Positions 11,481-19,916 of a stretch of DNA of 64,000 nucleotides are shown here, piece after piece. Made by a program: the position numbers and the translations under genes. Position 1 is the first letter of the stretch. The number at the start of each line of letters is the position of its first letter. The notes beneath the pieces are model-generated. The model did no database searches, had not been told where the DNA came from, and saw nothing but the letters and a program-made list of their open reading frames with translations. Location: assembly GCF_007830115.1 (NCBI RefSeq), contig NZ_VLKP01000001.1, forward strand, positions 186,001 to 250,000. The letters are read 5' to 3'. This stretch comes from Aerolutibacter ruishenii. GTDB taxonomy: Bacteria; Pseudomonadota; Gammaproteobacteria; Xanthomonadales; Xanthomonadaceae.

Positions 11481-11549
11481 TTTCGTCTCATATTTTGAGA
11501 TTCGGCGGGTCTTCACCACCGGATAACAATCACTTGCACGTGGTCCTTC

Positions 11550-11572
11550 CATCCCCTCCGCAGCCGGGGATG
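11550..11572 (-). repeat. Inverted repeat 3' of rnpB
   Basis: A 7-bp perfect stem (CATCCCC / GGGGATG) with a nine-base loop, about 90 bases beyond the rnpB 3' end in the direction of transcription. There is no following U run, so it is only a possible processing or termination hairpin. Confidence 0.35.
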
Positions 11573-11663
11573 GCGATGGTGCGGTGCGCAAGAATCCGGT
11601 AGCCGCTGGTCGCTCCGCGGTCGGACGCGCCATCCGAGCGGCACCGGAGCCTGGGCGATGGAG

Positions 11664-12026
11664 TGAAGTGGCGGAGCCGGCCGGTAAGCCGGGTTCTGTC
11701 GTGGACAGTCATTCCTCTAGGCGCAGCGTCACCGCTGCGCTCAAGCAACCTACCCGGAGACACCGCGGGCCGCGGCATTGCCTCCCTATTTGGTCTTGCT
11801 CCCGGTGGGGTTTGCCGTGCCGGTCTGTTGCCAGACTCGCGGTGCGCTCTTACCGCACCGTTTCACCCTTGCCACGCATCCCGAAGGACCGTTCGGCGGT
11901 CTGCTCTCTGTTGCACTTTCCGTCGGCTCGCGCCGCCCAGGCGTTACCTGGCACCGTGCCCTATGGAGCCCGGACTTTCCTCGGCATTCTTGCGAATGAC
12001 GCGACTGTCTGGCCGGCTCCGCCGTG
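11664..12026 (-). ncRNA. rnpB: RNase P RNA, bacterial class A
   Basis: Catalytic RNA of ribonuclease P, which trims tRNA 5' leaders. The minus strand shows the conserved elements in order. A 5' strand GGCGGAGCCGGC near 12024 pairs with GCCGGCTCCGCC at the 3' end to form helix P1. AGACAGTCGC follows P1, and the core motif GAGGAAAGTCCGGGC lies near 11968-11982. ACAGAGAGCAGACCG and GGTAAGAGCGCACC follow, and the 3' core AGAGGAATGACTG lies near 11705-11717. Length (about 363 nt) fits class A. Ends are placed by the P1 pairing and are good to a few bases. Upstream there is a possible -10 (GACAAT, 12035-12030) but no clear -35. Confidence 0.96.
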
Positions 12027-12066
12027 CGTATTGTCGCATGGTTCCAACGGTTGCCGGATGGCGTGG

Positions 12067-12888
12067 TTATTGGCCGTACAGCGCCTTCCGCGGCGCGCCG
12101 CTCAATTCGGCGGCCAGCTTGGCCGCGGTGGACGGCGGCAGGTGCTCGGCCAGCTTGGCGTACAGGCGCTTGCCCTCGGCCAGGCGCGCATCCGCGTCAT
12201 CGCCCGCGCCTTCGACCACGACCACGAACTCGCCCTTGCGCTGGTTGGGGTCGGCCTGGACCTTGGCCAGCAGCCCGGCGAGCGTGCCATCGAGCACGGT
12301 CTCGAACAGCTTGGTCAACTCGCGCGCCAGCACCGCCGGGCGCTGCGGGCCAAAAGCGGCGGCCATGTCTTCCAGCGCCTCGTCGATGCGGTGCGCGGAT
12401 TCGTAGAACAGCAGCGTGCGCGACTCCGCGGCCAGCCGCGACAGGCGCTCGCGGCGCGCGGCGCCCTTGGCCGGCAGGAAGCCTTCGAAGGCGAAACGGT
12501 CCGACGGCAGGCCGGCCACGCTCAGCGCGGCGATGGCCGCACAGGCACCGGGCACCGGCGAGACCCTGATGCCGGCCGCACGCGCGGCGCGGACCACGCG
12601 GTAACCGGGGTCGCTGACCAGCGGGGTGCCGGCATCGGAGACCAGCGCGAGCGACTCGCCGGCCTGCAGGCGCGCCACCAGCTGCGCCGCCTGCGCGTCC
12701 TCGTTGTGCTGGTGCAGGGCCACCAGCGGCCGCTCCAGGCCGAAGTGCGACAGCAGTTGCCGCGTGTGGCGGGTGTCCTCGGCGCAGACCGCGGCGACCG
12801 TGCGCAGCGTTTCCAGCGCGCGCGGGGACAGGTCGCCGAGGTTGCCGATGGGCGTGGCGACGACATGGAGGGTGCCGGGGGTGTGCAT
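12067..12888 (-). CDS. rsmI: RsmI, 16S rRNA C1402 2'-O-methyltransferase
   Basis: Tetrapyrrole-methylase-fold enzyme that 2'-O-methylates C1402 of 16S rRNA. The 273-residue product starts with the family signature LHVVATPIGNLGDLSPRALE and contains AEDTRHTRQLL and the glycine-rich SDAGTPLVSDPG loop around residues 80-95. It is divergent from the lpoA-like gene, the classic rsmI/lpoA/yraN arrangement. It ends about 40 bases upstream of the rnpB 5' end. Confidence 0.97.
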   Translation of the reverse strand: MHTPGTLHVVATPIGNLGDLSPRALETLRTVAAVCAEDTRHTRQLLSHFGLERPLVALHQHNEDAQAAQLVARLQAGESLALVSDAGTPLVSDPGYRVVRAARAAGIRVSPVPGACAAIAALSVAGLPSDRFAFEGFLPAKGAARRERLSRLAAESRTLLFYESAHRIDEALEDMAAAFGPQRPAVLARELTKLFETVLDGTLAGLLAKVQADPNQRKGEFVVVVEGAGDDADARLAEGKRLYAKLAEHLPPSTAAKLAAELSGAPRKALYGQ

Positions 12889-12911
12889 CGTGCTTCCACA
12901 GGGGGGACGGG

Positions 12912-12917
12912 TAGAAT
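12912..12917 (+). promoter_or_regulatory. Candidate -10 element of the lpoA-like gene
   Basis: TAGAAT matches the sigma-70 -10 consensus at five of six positions and lies in the 70-base gap between divergent rsmI and lpoA. I see no good -35 at 16-18 bases upstream, so this is tentative. Confidence 0.35.
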
Positions 12918-12944
12918 CCTAACCCGGTCCCCCAGGAACGCCGC

Positions 12945-12968
12945 ATGGCGGCGGCTGCATGTCGATGA
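12945..12968 (+). CDS. Seven-codon upstream ORF overlapping the lpoA start
   Basis: An AGGAA sequence (12934-12938) stands six bases before an ATG at 12945. The frame encodes MAAAACR and stops at a TGA (12966-12968) that overlaps the in-frame lpoA ATG codons at 12965 and 12968. The lpoA start itself has no comparable ribosome site. The geometry suggests translation of the short ORF followed by reinitiation on lpoA. This is inference from spacing only. Confidence 0.35.
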   Translation: MAAAACR

Positions 12969-14308
12969 TGACTGTGTCGAGGAAGTGGATGTTCGCGCCG
13001 GTGCTGTTGGCGGCGCTGGCCGGAGGCTGCGTCACCACGCCGAACGGAGGCCCTCGCACCACGCAGGCCAGCCGTTCGCCGCAGATGCAGCAGGCGCAGG
13101 CGCTGGCAGTGGGCGCCGCCGCGCAGGCCGGCCCCGCCCGCAAGGCGCAGGATGAACAGATCGACCGGCTGCTGGCGCAGCTCGACAATGCCACGCTGGC
13201 GCGCGACACCGCGGCCCTGCCGCAGGGCGACCCCCTGTACAACCACGCGGGGCGCGCGCTGCTGTTGCGCGGCCTGCCGTTGCCTCGTCCGTTCGACCGC
13301 AGCGCGTGGAAGTTCGATGCAGGCAACCGCCCCGCCGCCGACCGGGACGGCTACCGGCCGCCGGTGAGGCTGGCCGTGCTGCTTCCGCTGTCCGGCAGCT
13401 TGGCTACCGCCGCGGCGCCAGTGCGCGACGGGTTGCTGGCCGGCTACTTCGCCGAGACGCGGGCCAAGCCTGAAGTGCAGTTCTACGACACCGCCACGGG
13501 CGTAACCGCTGCCTACGAGCGTGCCGTGGCCGAAGGGAATGATTTTGTCATCGGCCCCTTGGGGCGCGATGAGGTGACCACCGTCTTTTCCCGACCGTCG
13601 CTGCCGGTACCGGTGTTGGCGCTCAACCGGGGCGACGTGCCGCCGCCCGCCGGCAACGCCAGCTTCTCGCTGACGCCCGAAGACGAGGGCGTCGCCGCGG
13701 CGGAATGGCTGCTCGCGCGCAAGGCGACCCGGGTCCTGGTGGTCGGCGGCGAGGACGACAGCCAGCGGCGGGCCACGCTCGCGTTGCGTGAACGCCTGGG
13801 CGAGCGTGGCGCCGTGGTCGTCGACGTCGTCGGCAGCGCCACAACGGATTACGCGTCCCACGCACAAAAGGGCGTCGATGGCATGTTCCTGGCAATCCGT
13901 GGCCCTGCCGCACGCGCGGTCATGGCGCGATTCAGCCTGGCTGGATTGACTGGCAAGCCGGTGGTGGCGACGTCGCAACTCCTCTCCGGCACGGGCAACG
14001 CCGCGGAGGACGCTGCACTTGATGGCATCGCCTTCCCCGCCGAGACCTGGTCGACGCAGGGAATCCACGGACTGCCGAGTGCAACTGCCGCCGCGGCATT
14101 GCTGCCCAGCGCGCAAGGTCCGGCGGCGCGCCTGTTCGCCTTCGGTCATGACGCATGGCAGCTGACTGCCTACCTCGAACGATTGGCGTCATCGGCCGAC
14201 GGTCGCATCCAGGGCGCCACGGGCACGCTGCGCATTGACGGATTTGGCAACGTGCAGCGCACGCCTGCGTGGTCCACCTTCCGTGGCGGCATCGTCGTTC
14301 CGCTCTGA
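12959..14308 (+). CDS. lpoA: LpoA/LppC-family lipoprotein, activator of penicillin-binding protein
   Basis: Probable outer-membrane lipoprotein that activates a class A penicillin-binding protein (PBP1A partner in E. coli). A signal peptide ends at a lipobox AGGC, cysteine at residue 24. The region from about residue 135 ([16 protein letters not shown]) has the type I periplasmic-binding-protein fold of the LpoA C-terminal domain. At 449 residues it is much shorter than E. coli LpoA because the N-terminal helical-repeat domain is reduced to about 110 residues. ATGs at 12959, 12965 and 12968 are all possible starts. It sits between rsmI and yraN, the conserved neighbours. Confidence 0.85.
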   Translation: MSMMTVSRKWMFAPVLLAALAGGCVTTPNGGPRTTQASRSPQMQQAQALAVGAAAQAGPARKAQDEQIDRLLAQLDNATLARDTAALPQGDPLYNHAGRALLLRGLPLPRPFDRSAWKFDAGNRPAADRDGYRPPVRLAVLLPLSGSLATAAAPVRDGLLAGYFAETRAKPEVQFYDTATGVTAAYERAVAEGNDFVIGPLGRDEVTTVFSRPSLPVPVLALNRGDVPPPAGNASFSLTPEDEGVAAAEWLLARKATRVLVVGGEDDSQRRATLALRERLGERGAVVVDVVGSATTDYASHAQKGVDGMFLAIRGPAARAVMARFSLAGLTGKPVVATSQLLSGTGNAAEDAALDGIAFPAETWSTQGIHGLPSATAAAALLPSAQGPAARLFAFGHDAWQLTAYLERLASSADGRIQGATGTLRIDGFGNVQRTPAWSTFRGGIVVPL

Positions 14309-14693
14309 CGCGGCCGCGCCGCGTGACCGGCGCGCCGTGGGCGCTTCGGTCGAGGCGGCCGCGCGCGACCACCTGATGACCCAGGGAATGATCCCGATCG
14401 CGGCCAATGTCGGCTACCGCCTGGGCGAACTGGACCTGGTGATGCGCGATGGCGACAGCCTGGTCTTCGTCGAAGTCCGTTACCGCCGCGACGACCGGTT
14501 CGGCGGTGGCGCGGCCTCCGTGGACTGGCGCAAATGCCGCAAGATCGTCCGCGCCGCGCAGTTGTTCCTGCTGCACCACCCACGCTGGGCGGATGTGCCC
14601 TGCCGCTTCGACGTCATTGACGCTGAAGGCGATGCCGCGGCACCCACTCTGACGTGGCTGCGCGACGCCTTTCGCGTGGATGACATTCGATGA
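14283..14693 (+). CDS. yraN: YraN (UPF0102) nuclease-fold protein
   Basis: Small protein of unknown role with a restriction-endonuclease-like fold. The core motif [21 protein letters not shown] carries the E-x-D...ExK-like pattern of the family (here FVEVRYR), and [16 protein letters not shown] follows. No ATG opens the frame. I chose a GTG at 14283 (137 residues), which overlaps the 3' end of lpoA by 26 bases. A TTG at 14235 or a GTG at 14337 are alternatives. Confidence 0.85.
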   Translation: MAASSFRSDAAAPRDRRAVGASVEAAARDHLMTQGMIPIAANVGYRLGELDLVMRDGDSLVFVEVRYRRDDRFGGGAASVDWRKCRKIVRAAQLFLLHHPRWADVPCRFDVIDAEGDAAAPTLTWLRDAFRVDDIR

Positions 14694-14760
14694 GGAGGCC
14701 GCAGCGGAGTGCGCTGCACTTCCGGCGAAATTCGCCTGGGTCGCTGGCGGGCGTGCGCCC

Positions 14761-16143
14761 ATGAGCGCCCTGCCCCAGTCGCTGCACGTCGAACTCGCGG
14801 CCCTGCTCGGCGACGCCTGGTGCACCGACCCGAGTGAGCGGCTGGCCTACGCCTTCGACAATTCACGGCGCGAGAGCCTGCCCGACGCGGTCGCACTGCC
14901 CACCACGCGCGAGCAGGTGATCGCGCTGATCCGTGCCTGCCGCGCCCACCGCGTGCCGCTGGTGGCCCGCGGTCGCGGCACCAACACCACCGGTGCCACG
15001 GTGCCGGTGGCCGGCGGCGTGGTGGTGTCGTTCGAACGCATGAACCGCATCCTCGACATCCGTCCGGGCGACCGCTGCGCGGTGGTGGAACCGGGCGTGC
15101 TCAACGGCGACCTGCAGGCGGTGCTGCAGCCGCATGCGCTGTTCTGGCCACCGGACCCGACCAGCGCGGCATTCAGCACGGTCGGCGGCAACCTGGCCTG
15201 CAACGCCGGTGGCCCGCGCGCGGTGAAGTACGGCGCCAGCCGCGACAACGTGCTCGCGCTCACCGCGGTCACCGGCGCGGGCGAGCTGATCGAGTGCGGC
15301 ACTGCCACCACCAAGGGCGCCACCGGCTACGACCTGCACCGCCTGCTGGTGGGCAGCGAGGGCACGCTGGCGCTGATCGTGGAGGCCAGCCTGCGACTGA
15401 CGCCCGCGCCTGCTTCGCGACGCGCGCTGCGTGCGATCTACCGCGACGTGTCCAGCGCGGCGCAGGCGGTGGCGCGGCTGATGGCGCAACCGGTGACGCC
15501 GTCGATGCTGGAATTCATGGATGCGCATGCGGTGCGGCTGGCGCGCGACGTGGGCGGCGCCGACCTGCCGGCCGATGCCGGTGCGTTGCTGATGATCGAA
15601 GCCGATGGCGATGCGGAGACATTGCCGCACGACATCGAGGCACTGGCCCGCGCGGCCGAAGGCGATGGCCTGGTCTCGCTCGACGATGCCGCCGACGATG
15701 CGGCCCGCGCGAAGCTCTGGGCCGCGCGCAAGGCGCTGTCGCCCTCGTTGCGTACGCTGGCGCCGGGCAAGATCAACGAGGACGTGGTGGTGCCGGTGTC
15801 GCGCATTCCCGCGCTGGTCGATGGCGTGCAGGCGTTGGCGCGCGAGTTCGACTTGCCCATCGTCTGTTTTGGCCATGCCGGCAACGGCAACCTGCACGTC
15901 AACCTGATGTACGACCCGGCCGATGCGGCGCAATCGGAGCGCGCACGCGCCGCGATGGCGCGGGTGTTCGCGCTGGCGGTGTCGCTGGGCGGCACGCTCT
16001 CGGGCGAACATGGCATCGGGCTGGCCAAGCGCGACTTCATGCCGCAGGCAGTGACGCCGCCGACGCTGGCGCTGATGCGGCAGTTGAAGGTGGTGTTCGA
16101 CCCCGACGGCATCCTCAACCCGGGCAAGCTGCTGCCGCCGTGA
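14761..16143 (+). CDS. FAD-linked oxidase of the D-lactate dehydrogenase/glycolate oxidase (GlcD/Dld) family
   Basis: Flavoenzyme likely to oxidise a D-2-hydroxy acid such as D-lactate, D-2-hydroxyglutarate or glycolate; the exact substrate cannot be read from sequence. From the ATG at 14761 the protein has 460 residues. An N-terminal FAD-binding type 4 domain contains RGRGTNTTGATVP and the STVGGNLACNAGG loop. The C-terminal FAD-oxidase domain contains FGHAGNGNLHVN and SGEHGIGLAKRDFM. The frame is open from 14680, but the extra 27 residues do not resemble the family. It follows yraN on the same strand. Confidence 0.9.
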   Translation: MSALPQSLHVELAALLGDAWCTDPSERLAYAFDNSRRESLPDAVALPTTREQVIALIRACRAHRVPLVARGRGTNTTGATVPVAGGVVVSFERMNRILDIRPGDRCAVVEPGVLNGDLQAVLQPHALFWPPDPTSAAFSTVGGNLACNAGGPRAVKYGASRDNVLALTAVTGAGELIECGTATTKGATGYDLHRLLVGSEGTLALIVEASLRLTPAPASRRALRAIYRDVSSAAQAVARLMAQPVTPSMLEFMDAHAVRLARDVGGADLPADAGALLMIEADGDAETLPHDIEALARAAEGDGLVSLDDAADDAARAKLWAARKALSPSLRTLAPGKINEDVVVPVSRIPALVDGVQALAREFDLPIVCFGHAGNGNLHVNLMYDPADAAQSERARAAMARVFALAVSLGGTLSGEHGIGLAKRDFMPQAVTPPTLALMRQLKVVFDPDGILNPGKLLPP

Positions 16144-16240
16144 ACGAATCTCGTGCGAGGGCGCGGCGGTTTACAACGCTGGCTATCGCCTGCACCGTTT
16201 GCCCTGCGCCTGGCTTCTTTGCTTGCGGGTCGCTGCTTCC

Positions 16241-16825
16241 ATGAGCCGCGAACTGGACCACTTGCTGCGCGACATCCGCGCCTGCCGCATCTGCGAGGCG
16301 CACCTGCCGCTGGGTCCCAATCCCGTGCTGCGCGCCAGCGCCACCGCACGCCTGCTGGTGGTGGGCCAGGCGCCGGGCACCAAGGTGCACGCCACCGGCA
16401 TCCCCTGGAACGACGCGAGCGGCCAGCGCCTGCGCGCATGGCTGGACATGGATGCGGACACGTTCTACGACGAGCGCCGCGTGGCCATCGTGCCGATGGG
16501 CTTCTGCTACCCCGGCAAGGGGCCGTCCGGCGACCTGCCGCCGCGGCCCGAATGTCGGGCGACGTGGCATCCGAAGCTGGTGCCGCTGATGCCCGAGGTT
16601 CGCCTGACCCTGCTGATCGGCCAGTACGCGCACGCCTATTTCCTCGGTGCGCGGCGCAAGGGCTCGCTCACCGACACGGTGCGCGCATGGCGCGAGTACG
16701 CGCCGCAGTACCTGCCGCTGCCACACCCCAGCCCGCGCAATGTGGGCTGGTTCAAGGCCAATCCGTGGTTCGAGGCGGAAACGGTGCCGGACCTGCGCGA
16801 ACGCGTGCACGCCGTACTGGGCTGA
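16241..16825 (+). CDS. Uracil-DNA glycosylase superfamily protein
   Basis: Member of the uracil-DNA glycosylase fold (COG1573-like), probably acting on damaged or deaminated DNA. From the ATG at 16241 it has 194 residues. The substrate-loop motif VVGQAPGTKVHATGIPW stands where family 4/5 enzymes have GEAPG, and a C-terminal HPSPRN loop gives the usual catalytic-region histidine. A CxxC pair sits at residues 15 and 18, but the full four-cysteine iron-sulfur pattern of family 4 is not evident. The stop is three bases from the convergent thiL stop. Confidence 0.8.
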   Translation: MSRELDHLLRDIRACRICEAHLPLGPNPVLRASATARLLVVGQAPGTKVHATGIPWNDASGQRLRAWLDMDADTFYDERRVAIVPMGFCYPGKGPSGDLPPRPECRATWHPKLVPLMPEVRLTLLIGQYAHAYFLGARRKGSLTDTVRAWREYAPQYLPLPHPSPRNVGWFKANPWFEAETVPDLRERVHAVLG

Positions 16826-16828
16826 GTC

Positions 16829-17791
16829 TCAGCCGGAAAAATGTTCGTAACCGGCTCGCGACGGCACCCACGGTCGACCTGCCGCGTCAAGCAAGCGAAG
16901 CTGTGCAGTCGCTGCGGTCACGGTACCGATACTGGTGAGCGGAATCGCCATCTCACTCGCGATGCGCACCAGCGCGGCCCGCGATGCGCCGGGTGCGGTG
17001 AAGCACAATTCGTAATCATCGCCGCCGGTGGCCTGCAGATGCATGCGCCGCGGTACGTCGAAGGCCTTCACCAGCGCTTCGGATGCCGGTAGCGCCGGGG
17101 CATGCACGTCAATGCTCACGCCACTGGCCTGCGCCACATGCGCGAGGTCTGCAGCCAATCCATCGGAGATGTCGATGCAGGCGTGGACCAATCCCACCAG
17201 TGCGCGCCCCAGCGCCACGCGCGGCGTTGGCCGATCAAGTCGATCTCGCAGGCCAGAGGCCACAGGTTGGCCAGACGTCCATTGAGCCAACGCACCCGCG
17301 GCATCGCCCACGGTGCCGGAGACCCAGACCTCGTCGCCGACACGCGCGGCATCGCGACGCAATGCAAGCCCCGGCGCCACGAAACCATGCACGGTCACCG
17401 ATACCGACAACGGCCCGCGCGTGGTGTCACCGCCGACCAGGGCGACGCCATGCATCTGCGCCAGGCCAAGGAAGCCATCGAGGAATGCATCCACCCACGC
17501 GGCATCGCTGTGCGGCAGGGACAGCGACAGCGTGCACCACGCGGGCATGGCGCCCATCGCGGCGAGGTCGGAAAGGTTGACGGCGAGCGCCTTCCAGCCG
17601 ATGTCGGCCGGCGCGGTTTCCTCGGGGAAATGCACGCCCGTGTTGAGCGTGTCCATCGCCACCACCAGCTGCTGGCCGGGTGGCGGTTGCAGGATGGCGG
17701 CGTCGTCGCCGATGCCCAGCACCACGTCGTCACGCGTGGCCGCGCGCCGGCGGATACGCTCGATCAGGTCGAATTCGGCGGTGCTGCCCAC
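16829..17791 (-). CDS. thiL: ThiL, thiamine-monophosphate kinase
   Basis: Phosphorylates thiamine monophosphate to the active cofactor thiamine diphosphate. The start is a GTG at 17791, four bases after the nusB stop, giving 320 residues. The N-terminal GIGDDAAI and AMDTLNTGVHF motifs supply the magnesium-binding aspartates, followed by GGDTTRGPLSVSV and a C-terminal TGGDDYELCFT loop. It is the last gene of the ribE-ribBA-ribH-nusB-thiL run, a common proteobacterial grouping. Confidence 0.96.
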   Translation of the reverse strand: MGSTAEFDLIERIRRRAATRDDVVLGIGDDAAILQPPPGQQLVVAMDTLNTGVHFPEETAPADIGWKALAVNLSDLAAMGAMPAWCTLSLSLPHSDAAWVDAFLDGFLGLAQMHGVALVGGDTTRGPLSVSVTVHGFVAPGLALRRDAARVGDEVWVSGTVGDAAGALAQWTSGQPVASGLRDRLDRPTPRVALGRALVGLVHACIDISDGLAADLAHVAQASGVSIDVHAPALPASEALVKAFDVPRRMHLQATGGDDYELCFTAPGASRAALVRIASEMAIPLTSIGTVTAATAQLRLLDAAGRPWVPSRAGYEHFSG

Positions 17792-17795
17792 AGAC

Positions 17796-18260
17796 TCAGC
17801 GCGAGCGGCCGGCGCCCACTTCCACCGCACGCCATGCGGCGGCGGCATGGTCCAGCACGCCGTTGACGTAGGTGTGGCCGTGCTCGGCGCCGAAGCGCTT
17901 GACCGTTTCGATGGCCTCGTTGATGACCACGCGGTACGGCACGTCCGGACGCAGCCGTAGTTCGTAGGCGGCAATGCGCAGCGCGGCGCGCTCCACCGGG
18001 TCCACCTGTTCGACCTCGCGGTCGAGGAACGGGGCGAGGGCCTCGTCCAGCGCCTTGACGTGCTCGTCCACACCGCGCACCAGGTCCTCGAAGTAGACGA
18101 GGTCGGCGGGCTCCTTGGCCTGCTCGTGGGCGAACTGGGCAATCACGTCGTTGACCTTGGCACCGGACAGTTGCCAGGCGTACACGGCCTGCAGCGCGCG
18201 GCGGCGCGCACGCGAGCGGGCAACAGGATCCACGCCATCGGGGCGGCGACGGTTGTTCAT
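17796..18260 (-). CDS. nusB: NusB, transcription antitermination factor
   Basis: RNA-binding factor that works with NusE (S10) in rRNA antitermination. The 154-residue product starts with a basic segment (MNNRRRPDG) followed by [16 protein letters not shown], the typical NusB helix 1. It ends with an alanine-rich C-terminal helix ([11 protein letters not shown]). It overlaps ribH by four bases, so the FMN-controlled transcript probably carries it. Confidence 0.97.
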   Translation of the reverse strand: MNNRRRPDGVDPVARSRARRRALQAVYAWQLSGAKVNDVIAQFAHEQAKEPADLVYFEDLVRGVDEHVKALDEALAPFLDREVEQVDPVERAALRIAAYELRLRPDVPYRVVINEAIETVKRFGAEHGHTYVNGVLDHAAAAWRAVEVGAGRSR

Positions 18261-18754
18261 TCCAGCACCTCCAGCAGGTCCTGCGCGGCGGGCAACTGGT
18301 CCAGCAAGTGGCACATCTCGATCACCACCAGCGCGGCCTCCTCGCCCTTGTTGCCATGGCTGCCGCCAGCGCGAGCCTGGGCATCCTCGAAACGGTCCAC
18401 GGCGAGCACGCCGTTGGCCACCGGCAGGCCGTAATCCAGCGCCACGCGCATCAGGCCTTCGGAACAGCCATCGGCCACCTGCTCGTAGTGGCGGGTATCG
18501 CCGCGCACCACGCAGCCCAGCGCCACCACGGCGGCGTGCTGTCCAGCGGCGGCGATGCGCGCGGCGGTCAGCGGGATCTCCCACGCGCCGGGCACGCGGA
18601 TCACGTCCACCGCGTCCTCGGCCACGCCGTTCTCGGTGAAGGTCTTGCGCGCACCGGCCACCAGCGTGTCGGTGATGCGCGGGTTCCAGCGGCTGGCGAT
18701 GATGGCGTAGCGCGCGCCGGTGGGGCTGCGCAGGTCGCCTTCGATGTGGGGCAT
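18257..18754 (-). CDS. ribH: RibH, 6,7-dimethyl-8-ribityllumazine synthase
   Basis: Condenses 3,4-dihydroxybutanone phosphate with the ribityl-pyrimidine to give lumazine, the immediate riboflavin synthase substrate. The 165-residue protein has the family elements [34 protein letters not shown] (with the conserved histidine of the active site) and PVANGVL. It lies about 45 bases downstream of ribBA and overlaps nusB by four bases. Confidence 0.98.
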   Translation of the reverse strand: MPHIEGDLRSPTGARYAIIASRWNPRITDTLVAGARKTFTENGVAEDAVDVIRVPGAWEIPLTAARIAAAGQHAAVVALGCVVRGDTRHYEQVADGCSEGLMRVALDYGLPVANGVLAVDRFEDAQARAGGSHGNKGEEAALVVIEMCHLLDQLPAAQDLLEVLE

Positions 18755-18800
18755 GTCGGGGGCCGGTCGTGGGGTAAGAGGGTTAGTTTAGCCGCTGGAC

Positions 18801-19916
18801 TCAAAGCCCGTGCGGATCCACGTACTCCACGACCTCCAGGCCAAAGCCCGCCAGACCGATCTGCTTGCGCGCGGTGCCCAGCACGCGCAACCGGCTCAGG
18901 CCCAGATCGGCCAGGATCTGCGCGCCCGCACCCGTGCGGCGCCATTCGGTCAGGGCGTGGCCGGCGCCGGGGGTCAGCTCCTCCTGCTGGGCCGGTTCGC
19001 GCAGGCGCGCCAGCAGCGCGTCCGGGGTGGCGGTGTCGGCCAGCACCACCAGCGCGCCACAGCCTTCGCGGGCGATGGTCGCCAGCACGTCGCCCACCGC
19101 CGGACCGAAGTCCGGCCGGCGCCAGTGCAGCGCATCGGCCAGCGGGTTCTGCACGTGCACACGCACCAGCGTGGGCACGGCCTTGTCCGGCGTGCCGCGC
19201 AGCAGCGCGAAGTGCAGCGCATGGCTGAGGCGGTCGCGGTAGGTGGTCAGCTGGAACGGGCCGTGGCCGGTGTCGATCTCGCGGCTGTCCACGCGCTCGA
19301 CCGTGTGCTCGGTGGCCAGGCGGTAGCGGATCAGTTCCTCGATGGAGCCGATCTTCAGCCCGTGCTCCTTGGCGAAGGCCTCCAGCTGCGGGCGGCGCGC
19401 CATGCTGCCGTCGGCGTTGAGGATCTCCACCAGCACGCCCGACGGCTCCAGCCCGGCCAGCAGCGCCAGGTCGGTGGCGGCCTCGGTGTGGCCGGCGCGG
19501 TTGAGCACGCCGCCCGGCTGCGCCTGCAGCGGGAAGATGTGGCCCGGCTGGCTGAGGTCCTCGGGACCGGCGTCGGGGCGCACCGCGGTGCGCACGGTGT
19601 GGGCGCGGTCGTAGGCGCTGATGCCGGTGGTCACGCCCTCGGCCGCCTCGATGCTGACGGTGAAGTTGGTGTGGTGCGGCGAGGTGTTGTCGCGCACCAT
19701 CGGCGGCAGGCCCAGCTGGCGGCAGCGTTCGCGGGTGAGCGACAGGCACACCAGGCCGCGCGCGTGGGTGACCATGAAGTTGATGTCCTGCGGCCGCACC
19801 AGCTCGGCGGCCATGATCAGGTCGCCTTCGTTCTCGCGGTCTTCGTCATCGACGATCACGACCATGCGGCCGGCGCGGATTTCCTCGAGGATCTCGGGGA
19901 TGGGGGCGAAGCTCAT
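18801..19916 (-). CDS. ribBA: RibB-type DHBP synthase with a degenerate RibA-like C-terminal domain
   Basis: The N-terminal ~205 residues are 3,4-dihydroxy-2-butanone-4-phosphate synthase, with the acidic loop DDEDRENEGD, THARGLVC and PGHIFPLQA. The C-terminal ~165 residues align in position with GTP cyclohydrolase II, but the three zinc cysteines of the CLTGD...CDC region are gone (there I read VRVHVQNPLADALHW). The EGR-type catalytic loop is also not recognisable. It therefore should supply only the DHBP synthase step, and the GTP cyclohydrolase must be encoded elsewhere. It overlaps ribE by four bases. Confidence 0.93.
   Translation of the reverse strand: MSFAPIPEILEEIRAGRMVVIVDDEDRENEGDLIMAAELVRPQDINFMVTHARGLVCLSLTRERCRQLGLPPMVRDNTSPHHTNFTVSIEAAEGVTTGISAYDRAHTVRTAVRPDAGPEDLSQPGHIFPLQAQPGGVLNRAGHTEAATDLALLAGLEPSGVLVEILNADGSMARRPQLEAFAKEHGLKIGSIEELIRYRLATEHTVERVDSREIDTGHGPFQLTTYRDRLSHALHFALLRGTPDKAVPTLVRVHVQNPLADALHWRRPDFGPAVGDVLATIAREGCGALVVLADTATPDALLARLREPAQQEELTPGAGHALTEWRRTGAGAQILADLGLSRLRVLGTARKQIGLAGFGLEVVEYVDPHGL

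Larger units (their letters stand above)
11400..11660. other. AT-rich intergenic spacer between mraZ and rnpB
   Basis: About 260 bases with no convincing coding frame and a base composition clearly more A+T-rich than the surroundings, particularly 11400-11535. It holds two inverted repeats, listed separately, and a near-match to a DnaA box. Since rnpB and mraZ both run on the minus strand, this spacer should contain rnpB termination and upstream control of the dcw cluster. I cannot assign either exactly. Confidence 0.5.

Noticed and set aside
12197-14149. A 650-codon minus-strand frame across lpoA and rsmI
   Set aside because: It is a shadow of lpoA and a shifted frame of rsmI, both of which have clear family motifs in their own frames.
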